Below are positions 21,801 to 32,085 of a stretch of 64,000 nucleotides of DNA, one piece after another (position 1 is the first letter of the stretch; each line of letters starts with the position of its first letter). Below the pieces are notes generated by a model. The model was not told the origin of the DNA. It made no database searches and saw only the letters and a program-made list of their open reading frames with translations. A program made the position numbers and the translations under genes. This stretch comes from Caenorhabditis elegans (taxonomy: Eukaryota; Nematoda; Chromadorea; Rhabditida; Rhabditidae): contig NC_003279.8 of NCBI RefSeq assembly GCF_000002985.6, positions 2,790,001 through 2,854,000 on the forward strand, in the 5' to 3' direction.

Positions 21801-24364
21801 CAGCTACACCGGAGCATCTTGCTCACTGGACGAGGGAGTTCATATGGAGCGAAGTGGATTTATTGAGTTTGACATTTCAAAAGAGATGGCGAGATATGTT
21901 TTCATTGAACAAAACTCAAAAATCCCGCAGCTTTTAAAGTTTGCATTTTCATCCAGTCCGGAAATAGTGCTGAAAGACAAGTCAATGCTAGCTCTCGTGG
22001 TTTTCAGAGAGAAACAGTGAGTTTACTATTGTAGGCTACCTACACCTGCCTACTAAAAAAATGCCCAGCCCTGGTGGGCAGGCAGGTAGGCAACCTTCTA
22101 ATTATTCTAAAATTTTCCAGAAAACTGGAAATCGAGATCAACCCGAATCGAACTATCAACGTTGCAATCACTTATGAGAATGGTAAATCTGATGTGCTGA
22201 ATTTTGTCGGAGATTTTCTAGACGGGTACCGCCATTTTGTAGTGGTGCAGACAAATCAAGCAAGTGCAACTGCTGTCATGGTAAGTTGTAGATTGTAGTA
22301 TTTGTAGTGTGTAGTTCATGAGATCATTAAATAATTAATTAGTTTAGTAATACCACTAGGGTTACGGACTTATTTTTTTTAATTTTATTTTTTCTACAAA
22401 CTATGGCATCGTCATAAATTTAAATTTATGAAGTATTAGCGTAAGCGTACTGTAGGAGTACTGTAGCAACAATTTCAAGGAAATTGACATATCACAAGTT
22501 AACCTAATGCCTAGATCCTGCCATTTTACTGTATTGGCACTGTAAGAGACACTGCAAAATTTTATGAATAGAGCTACATGCGGAGGTCATAGTTTGTAGT
22601 ATTTGTAGTTTGAAATCAGTGACGTCATACCTTACATTATCTACAGTCTAATGAAAGGATGATGTAGGGGTACTGTAGGCGGATTTTCACCCGATTTGAA
22701 GTGCCTTACTATAGTAATAAGCTTGGATAAAGGTACTGTAGGATTACTGTACTTTCTACTAATTTATATAATCCCATATTTCAGATCGACTCATTGCGTC
22801 AAGACTTTGAGTACCGCGGAAAAGATAAGAACATAGATTTATTCAACGCGGAAAGGATCCGAATTGGAGGTGGCCCACGAGATCGTTACACCGAAACCGA
22901 TGGATATTTGAAAGCAGGATATACTGGATGTATTTCCAGTAAGTCTTTTGAACTTCTACCTCATGCCTGCCTACCTACTTTTGATCCCGTTTTTTTCAGA
23001 TTTCATTGTCGACTATCAACGTGGCTCCTCACTAACCTACAAACCAATCACCTACTTTGCGAACCCCACTCACCATCTCTCCAAGCTCATCATGACCAAT
23101 CGAATCGTATTAGGTGGATGTGCAGCTTTCGAAGTTCCGAATTCTCTTCCAGTTTATCAGAATCGAGTCAAGTTCCCAGTTTGGGATACCGAGTTTAGAA
23201 GATTTGTCTATTTTCGTGATGTTGAACCATTGAACGATAATAATGATACCGAATGGACTGATGAGGATAGTGGATCGCGTAAGTTATCATAGACGGGCCC
23301 AATGAATTGTCGGCCGCATGACGTGCTCTCTTGTCCGCAAACACCGCGACGACAAATTTCACACAAAGATAGTAAGTAGTTTGAAATTTTCAGTTATGTG
23401 GGTCGTATTTATCATTTTCGTGCTCGGTGTGATCTTCCTGATCATCTTCTGCATTTTCATGAAGTGCTGCAGGGAGAAGATTCATGCACGTAAGTGGGGA
23501 CGTGGCCGCGAGAAACCTCGGCCACTGACTTTTTTATTCTTTTCAGGAGACGATGAGTACTTACACGACGAGGATATACCTCTACATATGGCGCCGACGA
23601 TTTTGAGACACCCACAGCCAAGTCCACCACGTAAGTTTTTGATTTTAAGGTTTTTTACAACAGCTAAAAATTAATTGAATTTCAGCAATCAAAAAATCAG
23701 CGGCGAGCAACTACAAGATCCCAAACCCGAACATCGATTTTAATAAGGTAAGGATGTACCCCTGTAGCTTTTGCGTAAACGACACTCCGCAGAATTTTGG
23801 CCTCTAGAAATTGCGGAAATTTTTTTCCCGCCATTTTTTGAGGTCAAACGGAGTGTCGTTGGCTTCTTGTTAGAGTAGAATCAGCACGTGGCCTCGAGTA
23901 GGGGAAAACTCGGCCACCAACTTTTATTTCACAACTGTCATCACTTGCATACCAGCAATGAAAACGCGCTCTAGCGACATAAATATTTCATATTGTAGAA
24001 AGCCTATTTGAATTTTTTTCAAATTTATGAGATTGTGGCCGAGTTTCCTCTTTTCCGCGGTCACGTATCCTGTTGTAAGTGAAGCTTGTGCCAGCTAGAC
24101 CAAATCGCGTACTCGCCCGCATTTCTGTATCAGGATGAAGATCACACGCGCGCCACGAGCATCACCTCGTCCGGCATCTCCGGATATTTCACTGCTCAGG
24201 AAAATACGTTTGACTATGATGATGAGGATGAGTTTGCCGGCATCGCAGACGACAATGTGACGGACGATGTGACGGTACGCAATGAGGTTGATGATAGTGA
24301 TAATGAGACGATTCGTCATATTGATGATGAAGTACAGGATGAGGATGGTATGGTTATTGTGTGA
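12822..24364 (+). CDS. itx-1: Neurexin/Caspr-like transmembrane protein ITX-1
   Basis: Twenty-nine phase-consistent exons encode 1597 residues: 12822-12960, 13997-14103, 14151-14247, 14938-15230, 15324-15399, 15455-15722, 15800-16031, 16794-16971, 17018-17158, 17207-17330, 17619-17715, 18246-18444, 18660-18809, 18867-18910, 18963-19141, 19188-19331, 20159-20244, 20289-20587, 20974-21159, 21241-21394, 21470-21622, 21674-22016, 22121-22280, 22785-22938, 23000-23278, 23394-23489, 23547-23630, 23686-23747, 24095-24364. Order: signal peptide (1-17), an N-terminal laminin-G-like segment, EGF (about 195-236), LamG, EGF (470-510), fibrinogen-like segment (511-650), LamG, EGF (855-893), LamG, EGF (1122-1165), LamG, one membrane helix (1429-1449) and an acidic cytoplasmic tail. 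This is the neurexin/Caspr plan without an obvious discoidin domain. Caspr-type proteins organise cell contacts, and ITX-1 is described as intestinal. Symbol assigned by recognition; the other worm member is nlr-1. Confidence 0.93.
13125..13505 (+). repeat. 27-bp minisatellite in itx-1 intron 1
   Basis: Tandem units read approximately ATGCCTAGATATTGCCCGCC plus TACCTAC, near-perfect around 13220-13330 and diverged outside. The unit is a multiple of three, so it gives a spurious open frame with a nine-residue period (RLPTCLDIA). Confidence 0.9.
14310..14489. repeat. Inverted repeat with 30-bp arms in itx-1 intron 3
   Basis: The left arm is CGGTACTTGTGTATCATTTC, continuing CCCTCATTTT. The right arm is its near-perfect complement ending ACACAAGTACCG. 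A smaller inverted pair (CTTTAGGCTTAG / CTAAGCCTAAA) sits in the loop. Confidence 0.8.
14690..14910. mobile_element. CGGCAA palindromic element, itx-1 intron 3
   Basis: Starts AGGGTTGGCGACAATTGCCG and ends CCCACCCACCCCTG, imperfect inverted ends of the family. It contains part of the shared core ('gatgtaagaacattcataag'). No convincing target duplication is visible. Confidence 0.6.
16030..16660 (+). repeat. TACTGTAGGT repeat array, itx-1 intron 7
   Basis: Tandem then scattered GTTACTGTAG units, tightest at 16030-16120. Similar arrays lie at 17720-18220 (intron 11), 22440-22760 (intron 23) and, on the opposite strand, 31200-31800. Confidence 0.85.
17720..18220 (+). repeat. TACTGTAG repeat array, itx-1 intron 11
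   Basis: Many GGTACTGTAG/GTTACTGTAG units interspersed with two similar 'gagcttctaaaaNgatttTGG' segments, suggesting a higher-order duplication of about 120 bp. Confidence 0.8.
19415..20065. mobile_element. CGGCAA palindromic element with core, itx-1 intron 16
   Basis: About eight AAATCGGCAAATTGCCGGAATTG units (19430-19745) are followed by the family core (19780-19940) and a terminal CGGCAA block ending in TTGCCGGCTTCCCC. It is inserted cleanly between exons 16 and 17. Confidence 0.65.
20614..20868. mobile_element. CGGCAA element whose left end is an 18-G tract
   Basis: The right end reads GCCGCCCATCCCTG. The matching left end, expected as CAGGGATGGGCGGCAA, is C followed by 18 G (20615-20632) and ACAAACG. 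The flanks GTCCGAAT (20606-20613) and GACCAAAT (20869-20876) agree at six of eight bases, consistent with an aged 8-bp target duplication. Confidence 0.6.
23778..23862. repeat. Small hairpin in itx-1 intron 28
   Basis: AACGACACTCCG pairs with CGGAGTGTCGTT about 60 nt downstream. GCGGAAATTT and similar inner sequences extend the pairing partially. Confidence 0.7.
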
Positions 24365-25278
24365 GTTTTCTGGAAATTTTGAATGGCAGAGAAATATTTT
24401 AACAAATCAAAGTTTGAAATATTAGAAAAAAATGTATTTTAAACTTCGTAACAAGCGCGAAGATTTTTTTAAATTTGAAATTAGCGCAGAATTGTTTTGG
24501 AATATGTTAAAATTAAAATTTTGTGCCAAAGTTTTTGGTTGTTTTTTTTTTGAACAAAATTAGATCCAGTTTCAATTCCACACCAATTTAATTCTGATAC
24601 TTCAAAATGAGTGTTTAGAGGCAAATTTTTTTGAAAATGTTTAATATTAAATTGTCAATTTCTTTTTGGTTTCAAAATATGGAAGTTTTAACTTTTGTGC
24701 CAAAATGTTTAGAAAATACGAAATTTGAAAATTTTGAGTTTTGCATAATTTTTTAAACATTTTTTTAGTTTCCCGTTTGAAATTTAAAAAGTCAAAATTT
24801 GAAATTTCGCCCCCAAGGTTTTTCAAAAATTGAAATTCGAAATTAGAGTAAAACTGCAAAAATTAACATGAAATTTTTTAGAAGTATTAAAATTGCGCCC
24901 AAGTTTTCAGAAAAACTTTAACCCAGTTTTGCGCAAATTTTTTTGGAATTTTTTTTTTTGATTAGGACAAATATTGTTTCAAACCATTTATGTCCTCGCA
25001 ATAGTTTGTTTGTTTTAAATCTTTAATCTCGATTTTATTTCAAGTTTTTCAAAAGTTAAAATTTGAATTTCAACATTCAAACATTGGAGGACAATTCCTA
25101 GAACAATTAAAAATAAATTTTAGGATGTTGCTAAAAAAAATATCCCTCAAAGTTGGACTACTGTGGGAAGTTTTTTCTATGGGAAGTTTTTCTGTGGGAA
25201 GTTTTTTCTATGATGCTAAAATGGCAAAATATCATTTAAAAACTTTTTTTTTTAATTTTGAAAAAGTTTTATTTCGAG
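24365..25278. other. AT-rich spacer downstream of itx-1
   Basis: Mostly A/T homopolymer-rich sequence. No supported exon, no canonical AATAAA close to the itx-1 stop, and no recognisable element. Confidence 0.6.
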
Positions 25279-25707
25279 TCAAAAAACTAAGTTTTCACTA
25301 ATTTTTTGGAAGTCGTCGATCCAAAAAAAAAATATTTTAACTCGAAAGAAATTGTTTTTTGAATTTTCATTATGATATTCGGTTATTTTGGCGTCGTAGG
25401 AATAATTTTTAATAGTTTCCTCACTGGTTTCAAACTGAGCCCATTTTACCATACAGTGTTTTAAGGTCACGTCCAACACAAGTAAGCCATCTACCACAAC
25501 GTGTATCCTCCTTCCGAACCGGTGACCCAACCGCTCCAAAAGATAGCCCATTATACTCAAATATTCGGCCACCAACGTCTCCAATTCATGCAAGTGTGCC
25601 AGTTCCACCGCCAAGAATGTCAAATAATTCTCCGTTTGCCTAGATTTTTGAATTCTTTTTTTGCTCCAATCACCTCCCCAATGTATAACGTGTATTTCAT
25701 TTCGCAC
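25279..25707 (-). CDS. Possible small single-exon gene, unknown product
   Basis: An open frame of 142 codons on the minus strand starts at a GTG (25707) and has no early in-frame ATG, so the true start is unknown. Its middle (about residues 25-100) is less AT-rich than the surroundings and reads like a helical protein, with segments such as H-L-H-E-L-E-T-L-V-A-E-Y-L and R-I-H-V-V-V-D-G-L-L-V-L. AATAAA lies about 10 nt after the stop (25268-25273), as expected for a real 3' end. Against it: the C-terminal part runs into T-rich sequence, and no upstream exon was found. It could be a relic or the last exon of a gene. No family recognised. Confidence 0.35.
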   Translation of the reverse strand: MRNEIHVIHWGGDWSKKRIQKSRQTENYLTFLAVELAHLHELETLVAEYLSIMGYLLERLGHRFGRRIHVVVDGLLVLDVTLKHCMVKWAQFETSEETIKNYSYDAKITEYHNENSKNNFFRVKIFFFWIDDFQKISENLVF

Positions 25708-26483
25708 CTTTGTTTTAACTTTTTAATTTAATTTAATAATTTTTTTTTCGAATTTTTCTGGTTAAAAATAAAAAATTCTAAATGTTAAAATCTCAATAAA
25801 GTTTTAAAAAATCTCAAAATTTCGAGAAAAAAGTGTTTATCAGTAAAGTAAAAACCACAATATTTTCACATTTTGCACAAAATTCGAAAATCGAAAATTT
25901 GTCCTATTTTGGTAATTTTCTTATGTTTTCTTAGCAAAATAAATACAATTTTATTTTAAAAAATTTAATTTTAAAAATTAATTTTCTGAAATTTTTCTTC
26001 GGAAAATCTATAATAAAATCAAAAATTCAAAGAACCCGTCATCGAGGTAGACCATGTATCTCCTTTTTGATAAAATATGGAAGAACATGCGACTTCCTTT
26101 TCCACTGATAAAACTAGTCGCATGTCGGTTTGATCTACGTAGATCTACGATAATTGCGCATTTTTTTGGGTAGAGATCTCCCGCCTTTTTTGTAGTTCAA
26201 ACAGTGATTGGACATTCTGACACCACGAGTAGTCCCTGGGGGATATCAATTCATCAGGGGAGCACGTTTGCTTATTGAGCTGGATACTAGATTTTCTGGA
26301 AAAATACATTTAAAAATTTGCCCTAAAAAATAGCAAACTTTGAACTCCGCGTGGAAAATTTAATTTGACATTTTGAAAACATGTTGAAAAAAACTCCCTA
26401 AACAAAAACACAATAAAATTTTTAAAAACTCCAAAAATCGTTCATTTCTCCAAAAAGGACTTGATTTTCGCTGAAGTAAGAAA
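25708..26483. other. Intergenic, AT-rich with a partial inverted-repeat element
   Basis: No supported exon. Positions 26130-26230 contain GGTTTGATCTACG, CTCCCGCC, TTTTGTAG and CTGACACCACG, which match parts of the GATCTAC inverted-repeat family found intact at 36602, 44848 and 48153. Confidence 0.55.
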
Positions 26484-27646
26484 ATGTTTGATTACTTGAT
26501 TGTCATTGGAATTCTCGTGTCCTCTGTTCTACTATGCGGCAAAAAGAAAAAGCAGAAGACTGATGCACCATCAGCAGCTGAAAAATCGGTAGACGCCTCA
26601 CCGAAATCCAAGTCACTTATGGTAGTGGCAGCGGAGCCCGTTGACCAGGAATTTCGATTTGCGGAAAATCAGACTGAAACTACTCAGAAGGATAGTGAAG
26701 AGATGGGAGAAGTTGAAGAGAAGAAAAACAAGAAAAAGGAAGAGAATAAGAAGGCTGTTGAGAAAGTGGAAACTGTTGAGCCAAAGGAGGAGAAAATTGA
26801 AAAGAAGCTGGAAAAAATGGATTCGAAAAAAGAGAAAAAGGAGGAAAAAGTGGAGCCAAAGAAGGAAGAACAAAAGGAGGAAAAGAAGGAAGAAAAGGTG
26901 GGTAATGTGGAGTCGGAGTCAAGAAAGATCCCAGATACCAACACCGGAAAGTCTCATGGTAAGTGGCAGAGGCCTAGAAAGCCTTGAAACAAGCCTAAGC
27001 TAAAACCTAAGCCCAAGCCTAAGCCTAAGCCTAATCCTAAACCTAAACCTAAACCTGAACCTAAACCTAAACCTAAGCTTAAGCCTAAACCTATATCTAA
27101 TCCTAAGTCTAAGCCAACACTTAACAACATAAAAATAATATTTTCTAGCTCCAATGCCAGCATAAACCTAAGATATCAATATTTGAAGTTTTCAAAAGTT
27201 GAAAAGTAAATCAATTTTCAGTCTCCGCGTATCCCCCTGGTCAATTACTCTTTACACCCGATGAGTGTCAGGAAAAGCTCACGATCACCAATACTCATGA
27301 TAAGAAGATTATGTACAAGTTGAAGCTTTCTGATAATATTGCATTCCAGTAAGTTTCCTCTCTTAATTTCACCTTCTCCAGCATAAAACTTCAGATTGAA
27401 TCCAGTGTTTGGAGTCCTTGAACCAGGAAAATCCGTTGACGTGGCAGTGACACATAGAAAATCTGAGCCGATGGAGGGCAAATTGATTATTGTCAACTCA
27501 TTGGTAGGGTATTTTCACAAGATTCAGAAATTTTTTTTTGTTGAAAATTTCAGCTTACTGGGGACGAGGACAAGGTGAAAGAGTTGTTCAAGCAAATTAC
27601 GAAGCCAACTGGAGATTCGGTTCATGTGAAATTGATTGTCAAGTGA
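26484..27646 (+). CDS. N-terminally anchored MSP-domain protein
   Basis: Four exons: 26484-26958, 27222-27348, 27395-27503 and 27554-27646, giving 267 residues. Residues 4-18 are a hydrophobic signal-anchor followed by Lys-rich GKKKKQK. Residues about 68-150 are an extremely Lys/Glu-rich, probably helical, linker. Residues about 160-267 form an MSP (major sperm protein/VAP-like) domain: L-L-F-T-P-D-E, K-L-T-I-T-N-T, Y-K-L-K-L-S, N-P-V-F-G-V-L-E-P-G and V-K-L-I-V-K are the expected strands. VAP proteins carry the anchor at the C-terminus; here it is at the N-terminus, so the domain is displayed on a long charged stalk. Worm MSP-domain genes are often sperm-expressed (family knowledge), so a sperm or ER-contact role is inference. 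A CATAAA variant signal lies 25 nt past the stop. Intron 1 holds a telomere-like array. Confidence 0.9.
26987..27116 (-). repeat. Degenerate GCCTAA (telomere-like) array
   Basis: About twenty hexamers such as CCTAAGCCTAAGCC and CCTAAACCTAAACC lie in intron 1 of the MSP-domain gene, the longest telomere-like tract in the window. Confidence 0.85.
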
Positions 27647-28792
27647 TATCGGATGATTTTAAATTTCGGACATAAAGTTTTTTGCCACATTTAATAATTT
27701 TATCTTGGTATTTTCTACATGTGCAACTTTGTGGCTTAGTTTTTTTCCCTGCCGGAAAGGCCGCTGGCCGAGATTTTTCTAGGCAAAGCCGCGTAGCCGT
27801 TCGGAAAATATTTCTGTCGGCAAATTCGGCAAATCGGCAATTGCTGGTCTGCCGATTTGCCGGAAATTTTCATTTTCGACAATTGCCGATTTGCCAATTT
27901 GCCGGAAATTTACAATTCCACTATTTTGCCGGTTTCTCGATTTGCCGGATATTTACAATTTCACTATTTTGCCGGTTTGCCGATTTACCAGAAATTTACA
28001 ATTCCACTATTTTGCCGGTTTGCCGATTTGCCGATTTGTCGGAAGTTTTTAGACGAATTTTTACGACTGAAACTATTTCGAAAAAAAAAGTGCAGAACCA
28101 CAACTTGCCGAAAATTTTCGGCAAGTTCGCCAACTCGGCGATTTGCCATCTTGCCGATTTGCCGATTTTCCGATTTGCCGGAAAAATGGTTTGCCGCCGA
28201 CCCCCTTTCTGAATGCAAAAATGCTACGTAATTGTGCGGAAAATGCGATTTTTTCGTGTTAGTCGAATGCACCACATTTTACGCGCAAAACATATTTTTC
28301 AGTATGAAAATACAGTATCCGGTCTCGACACAAACATTTTCGTTAATTGGAGAAGTATGTGCCTTTAAAAGGGTACTGTTGTTTCCAACTCCTTTATCAA
28401 GTTTCACAATTTTATATGACGAGCTATTTATTTTCCTAAATAAACCTAAATAAACACAGAAAATCATAGTGTTGAAACCTACAGTACTTTTTAAAGGCGC
28501 ATACGTTTTTCCATTTACAAATTTAAAAAATTGCCGTGTCGAGACTGGGTACAGTATGACCTGCTGCGGACTGTGGAAGATGGCCCAGCTTTCTCTGTTC
28601 CCGGCCACTTTAAAAAACTCAGCCAATTAACTGTTTTTCGAACTTTTATCCGTCACCGGATCAAAACCTTCCTCTCACCGATGAAAAATAGAACAGGTTT
28701 GAATCGAACCTGTCCCCCCTCCCCCCTGAGATAGTGGTCAAATGTCAAACGGTGATCTTCTTCTCATTGTTATCATTATCATCGGATAAGCC
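27647..28792. other. Intergenic with CGGCAA element and TTTAAAGG repeats
   Basis: 27815-28205 is a CGGCAA palindromic block ending TTGCCGCCGACCCCC. 28340-28560 holds inverted copies of a repeat containing TTTAAAGG...GTACTGT and GTCTCGACAC. No supported exon. Confidence 0.65.
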
Positions 28793-30688
28793 ATGAGATT
28801 TCGCTTATTTTTGCCATCTTTTCTTGTCGTTTTCACTTTTGCCGGTGTGGTTGATCGTCGGAAAACCGGCAACGACGCGGATGATTTGAAATTCGCTTTT
28901 GGTACTATTGAGCATGGACAGAATTATGGTGCAAGACCGTTTTTGCAGGTGAGATATGGGTTATGCGCCTTTAAATAGCGAGTACTGTAGTAGTTGTTTT
29001 TTTTTCGTGGCAGGACTCAAGAACTTTTTATATTTCAAAATAGTTACAGTAAATAATCTTAAAGGCACATACAGAAGTTATTTTCAAAGAATTAAATTTG
29101 CGCGTCGAGACCCATTCCTCACTCGGCGCACAGATTAATTGGGGTGAGTCTCGTCGCAATTTTGGGTGCAAATTTTCTCGTATTATATTTTTTGGAAAAA
29201 ATGTTTTCCATAAACTTTTTCTCGCGGCGAGTCCCTGCCAAACAAATCTATGCGTCTTTTATTAAGAATTTCAAAAAAGTGAGATTACGATATGACTTTC
29301 ACGGAAAGTTATGGGTTTCGACGCGCACGTATTTTATTTTTCGAAGACTGCTGTATATGCGCCTTCAAGGTTACTGTATATATTTTTCGGGAAGACCCAT
29401 CCTTTTTGTGGGTCTCGCAGCGAATGCCTTTTGGAGTTTCCACAAAAAAGTTATGAAAAATGTTCTGAAAATCAATTTTCCAGATTCCAGTCGACGGTGA
29501 AAAGCTAACAGTACCCAAGGCGTTCTATCACTATTCGGAAAATGAAATGTCTGCCGGTGGAAGTTTCGGTCTTCCAGACGAGACCCGCCTGTTAGATACT
29601 GACGGAAAATTTGTGAATAATCGAAAAGAAATCAACGGAATTTATTTGCCACTGCCAAATATGGAACCAATTAATCTACACTTTGTGAATCAAAAGTTCG
29701 TTTTTGCTATTTTTTTTAATTTTTGGGGGCCCAGCATTTGAATTTAAAATCAAATTTTTTTAGAGTTTTCGAAAAAGGAATCGACACGAGAGCACACGAA
29801 GAATCACCGGAAAGTGTGCTCCACAGAGCTAAAATGTAATTTTTGCGAAAACTTATTTCTTCTAGTTTTTTTTCACTAAGACCTTTCAGGATTTGCTTAA
29901 CCGGCAGCGAGTTCGAATGTGAGCGACAACTTCTAAAATATCATCGAGCCAAGAGTGAAGCCTTGCGAAGAGATCGAATGCCACTTCATGAGCAATTAAT
30001 GGAGCTTGTAAGTAGGAAATAATATGGTGTCACAATGCACCATGTTCTAAACACAAATAGCCAGTTTCGCTCCGATTTTTTTTTGTATTTAAAAAATTAG
30101 AAAATTGTCCAAATTTCACTTAGAATACGCATTTTAAAACCATAGTGCAATCGCGCTCCACGACCAAACGAAAATGCTCCGCCCATATGATTTGGGTCTT
30201 ATTGGGAATGGGCGGAAACACTATACGTTATATCAAAAACACTAAAAATTCTTGAAATCGGCTAAACTAATTCAAGATGTTTTAAATTTAAATTTTGCTG
30301 CCAATACCTAACGAGACCCAACGTTATGGGGCGGAGCGTTTAGCTATTGAGCGCACTTACGTTTTGATAGCATTTTTCTACGTTTCAAAAAAAACTGAGG
30401 AGTCATCGAGCTTTCCTGAAAGAATTAAAAAACCGGAAAAAAAATTAGCAATTTCAAAGTTTTATCAAAATTTGTATGAAACCCACACTTTTATGAAGGA
30501 AAATCAAGAAAAAAATCTAAGAAATGTTTCAGGGCCAACTCTCCTCATCTGCAAAAATCCATGATAAAGAAGGAAATGGAATGGGTGTAGTGGTGGGAAT
30601 GCCTGGCTATGATCCTTTGTACATCGGAGCCAACCTAGGTCATGACAATGATCAGCACTTGAATATTCGCTTTTCTCCACCGGCTTAA
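28793..30688 (+). CDS. Small secreted protein of unknown function
   Basis: Five exons: 28793-28948, 29484-29695, 29764-29835, 29890-30007 and 30533-30688, giving 237 residues in consistent phase. Residues 1-17 are a clear signal peptide (hydrophobic, ending F-T-F-A-G). The mature part is hydrophilic, has few cysteines (in T-G-S-E-F-E-C-E-R) and no membrane helix. A basic/acidic helical stretch near residues 155-185 is followed by a Gly-rich C-terminus with G-M-G-V-V-V-G-M-P-G-Y-D-P-L-Y. I do not recognise the family; it may be nematode-specific. Introns 1 and 4 contain TTTAAAGG/GTCTCGA-type repeats. Its 3' end converges on the next gene, 180 nt apart. Confidence 0.8.
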
Positions 30689-30858
30689 GATGTTTGCGGC
30701 GGTTTTTGACGGGTTTCAACAGTCACGTTGTACAGTAATGTTAATATAACTATTAATAATTCATAATTGAGATACATTATAATAATGATTGATAAAATGC
30801 CAAAAAAAACCTTCATTCAAATCACATTAAAATAATAATAAATAAAACCCATAAAACC

Positions 30859-30864
30859 TTTATT
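30859..30864 (-). terminator. Polyadenylation signal for the tail-anchored protein gene
   Basis: AATAAA on the minus strand begins only 4 nt after the TGA at 30869-30871. The plus-strand gene's AATAAA is at 30841-30846, so the two convergent 3' ends overlap or nearly touch. Confidence 0.6.
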
Positions 30865-30868
30865 CAAA

Positions 30869-32085
30869 TCACATAAGACCATCAATCAATACCATCAAAG
30901 TGATAACAACTGAACTGAAGACAAGAAGCGCACTGATCGCCATTTGCCACTTGAAGGCGGACAATGATGGTGGTGGCTCGGAGGATTCTTTCGATTTTGA
31001 GCCACCCGAACGCTTTGTACGCTTTTTCTTCTTGTCCTTTGAATTGTCACCCGATGATTGGTTCGATTTGCTCTTCGATCCTTTTTGGGCCGGCTGCACT
31101 TCGAATCTAAAAGTTTTTTTAAAAAGTTTTTTAAGATAATTTTTTCTAATGGGGTTATTCAAGTAATATAGCAAAATGTATTTAAATACATTTGTGACGT
31201 CACTGTACCTCTAATAAACCCTACAGTACTCCTACAGCGCACCTACAGTATTCCTACAGTAATCCTACAGTACTCCTACAGTTATCCTACAGTACTCCTA
31301 CAGTACCCCTACATTTTCCCTACAGTATTCCTACAGTACCCCTGCAGTTCCCCTACAGTTATCCTACAGAACTCCTACAGTACCACTACATTTCCCCTAC
31401 AGTATTCCTACAGTACCCCTGCAGTTCCCCTACAGCAGTCATCCTACAGAACCCCTACAGTAATCCTATAGTAATCCTAGTAGCCGTACAGTGCTCCTAC
31501 AGTACTCCTACAGCGCACCTACAGTACCCCTACAGTACAAATTCAGTGCTCCCACAGCAATCCTACAGTACCCCTACAGTAATCTTACAGTAAGTCTACA
31601 GACCAATACCGTACTCTTTCAGTTCCCCTACAACAGACAAAAACTCAATTTTTCCAAATCTACAGTAATCCTATAGTAATCCTATAGTAATCATAGTACC
31701 CCTACAGTGCTCCTACAGTATCCCTACATTACACCTACAGTAACCCTAAAAACCCCTACAGTACTGCTACAGCGCACCTACAGTACCCCTACAGTACTCA
31801 TACTATCCTATCCTACACAAATTATATAAAAATTTCCCAATTCTGAATGAAATCCAAAAATCCAAAAAAAGAAGTTCCTACTTCTTTGCCACCGACACAG
31901 GTGGAAGCTCATTCGTCGGAGCGGGATGTCCAGGTGCTGGGCGTGGTGCTCTCGGAGCAACTGCTGCCGGTTGTTGAGATGGTGGTGGTGGGGCAAGCTG
32001 AAATTCTTATTAATGATCTCTGAAAACGCGCGCGAAGAAAACTTACTAAATCTGGAGCCAAAAACTCGTAAGCGTCGTCACCCAT
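30869..32085 (-). CDS. Small tail-anchored membrane protein
   Basis: Three exons on the minus strand: 32047-32085, 31882-31997 and 30869-31106, giving 130 residues. The N-terminal half is Pro/Ala-rich (L-A-P-P-P-P-S-Q-Q-P-A-A). The middle is a Lys/Ser-rich basic stretch with K-D-K-K-K-K-R-T-K-R. Residues about 105-129 are one hydrophobic helix (M-A-I-S-A-L-L-V-F-S-S-V-V-I-T-L-M-V-L-I) almost at the C-terminus. That is the layout of a tail-anchored protein with its N-terminus in the cytosol, probably in the ER or a post-ER membrane (inference). No enzymatic domain is visible and no family was recognised. The second intron (31107-31881) is filled with TACTGTAG-type repeats. Confidence 0.8.
31200..31800 (-). 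repeat. CTACAGTACCC repeat array
   Basis: Dozens of TCCTACAGTA/CCCTACAGTA units, with a higher-order duplication (for example the block containing TACATTTCCCCTACAG near 31310 and 31390). Same family as the itx-1 intron arrays, read on the other strand. Confidence 0.85.

Noticed and set aside
26613-26944. Antisense and alternative-frame open frames within the MSP gene's first exon
   Set aside because: Shadows of the Lys/Glu-rich coding sequence, which is poor in stop codons on all frames.
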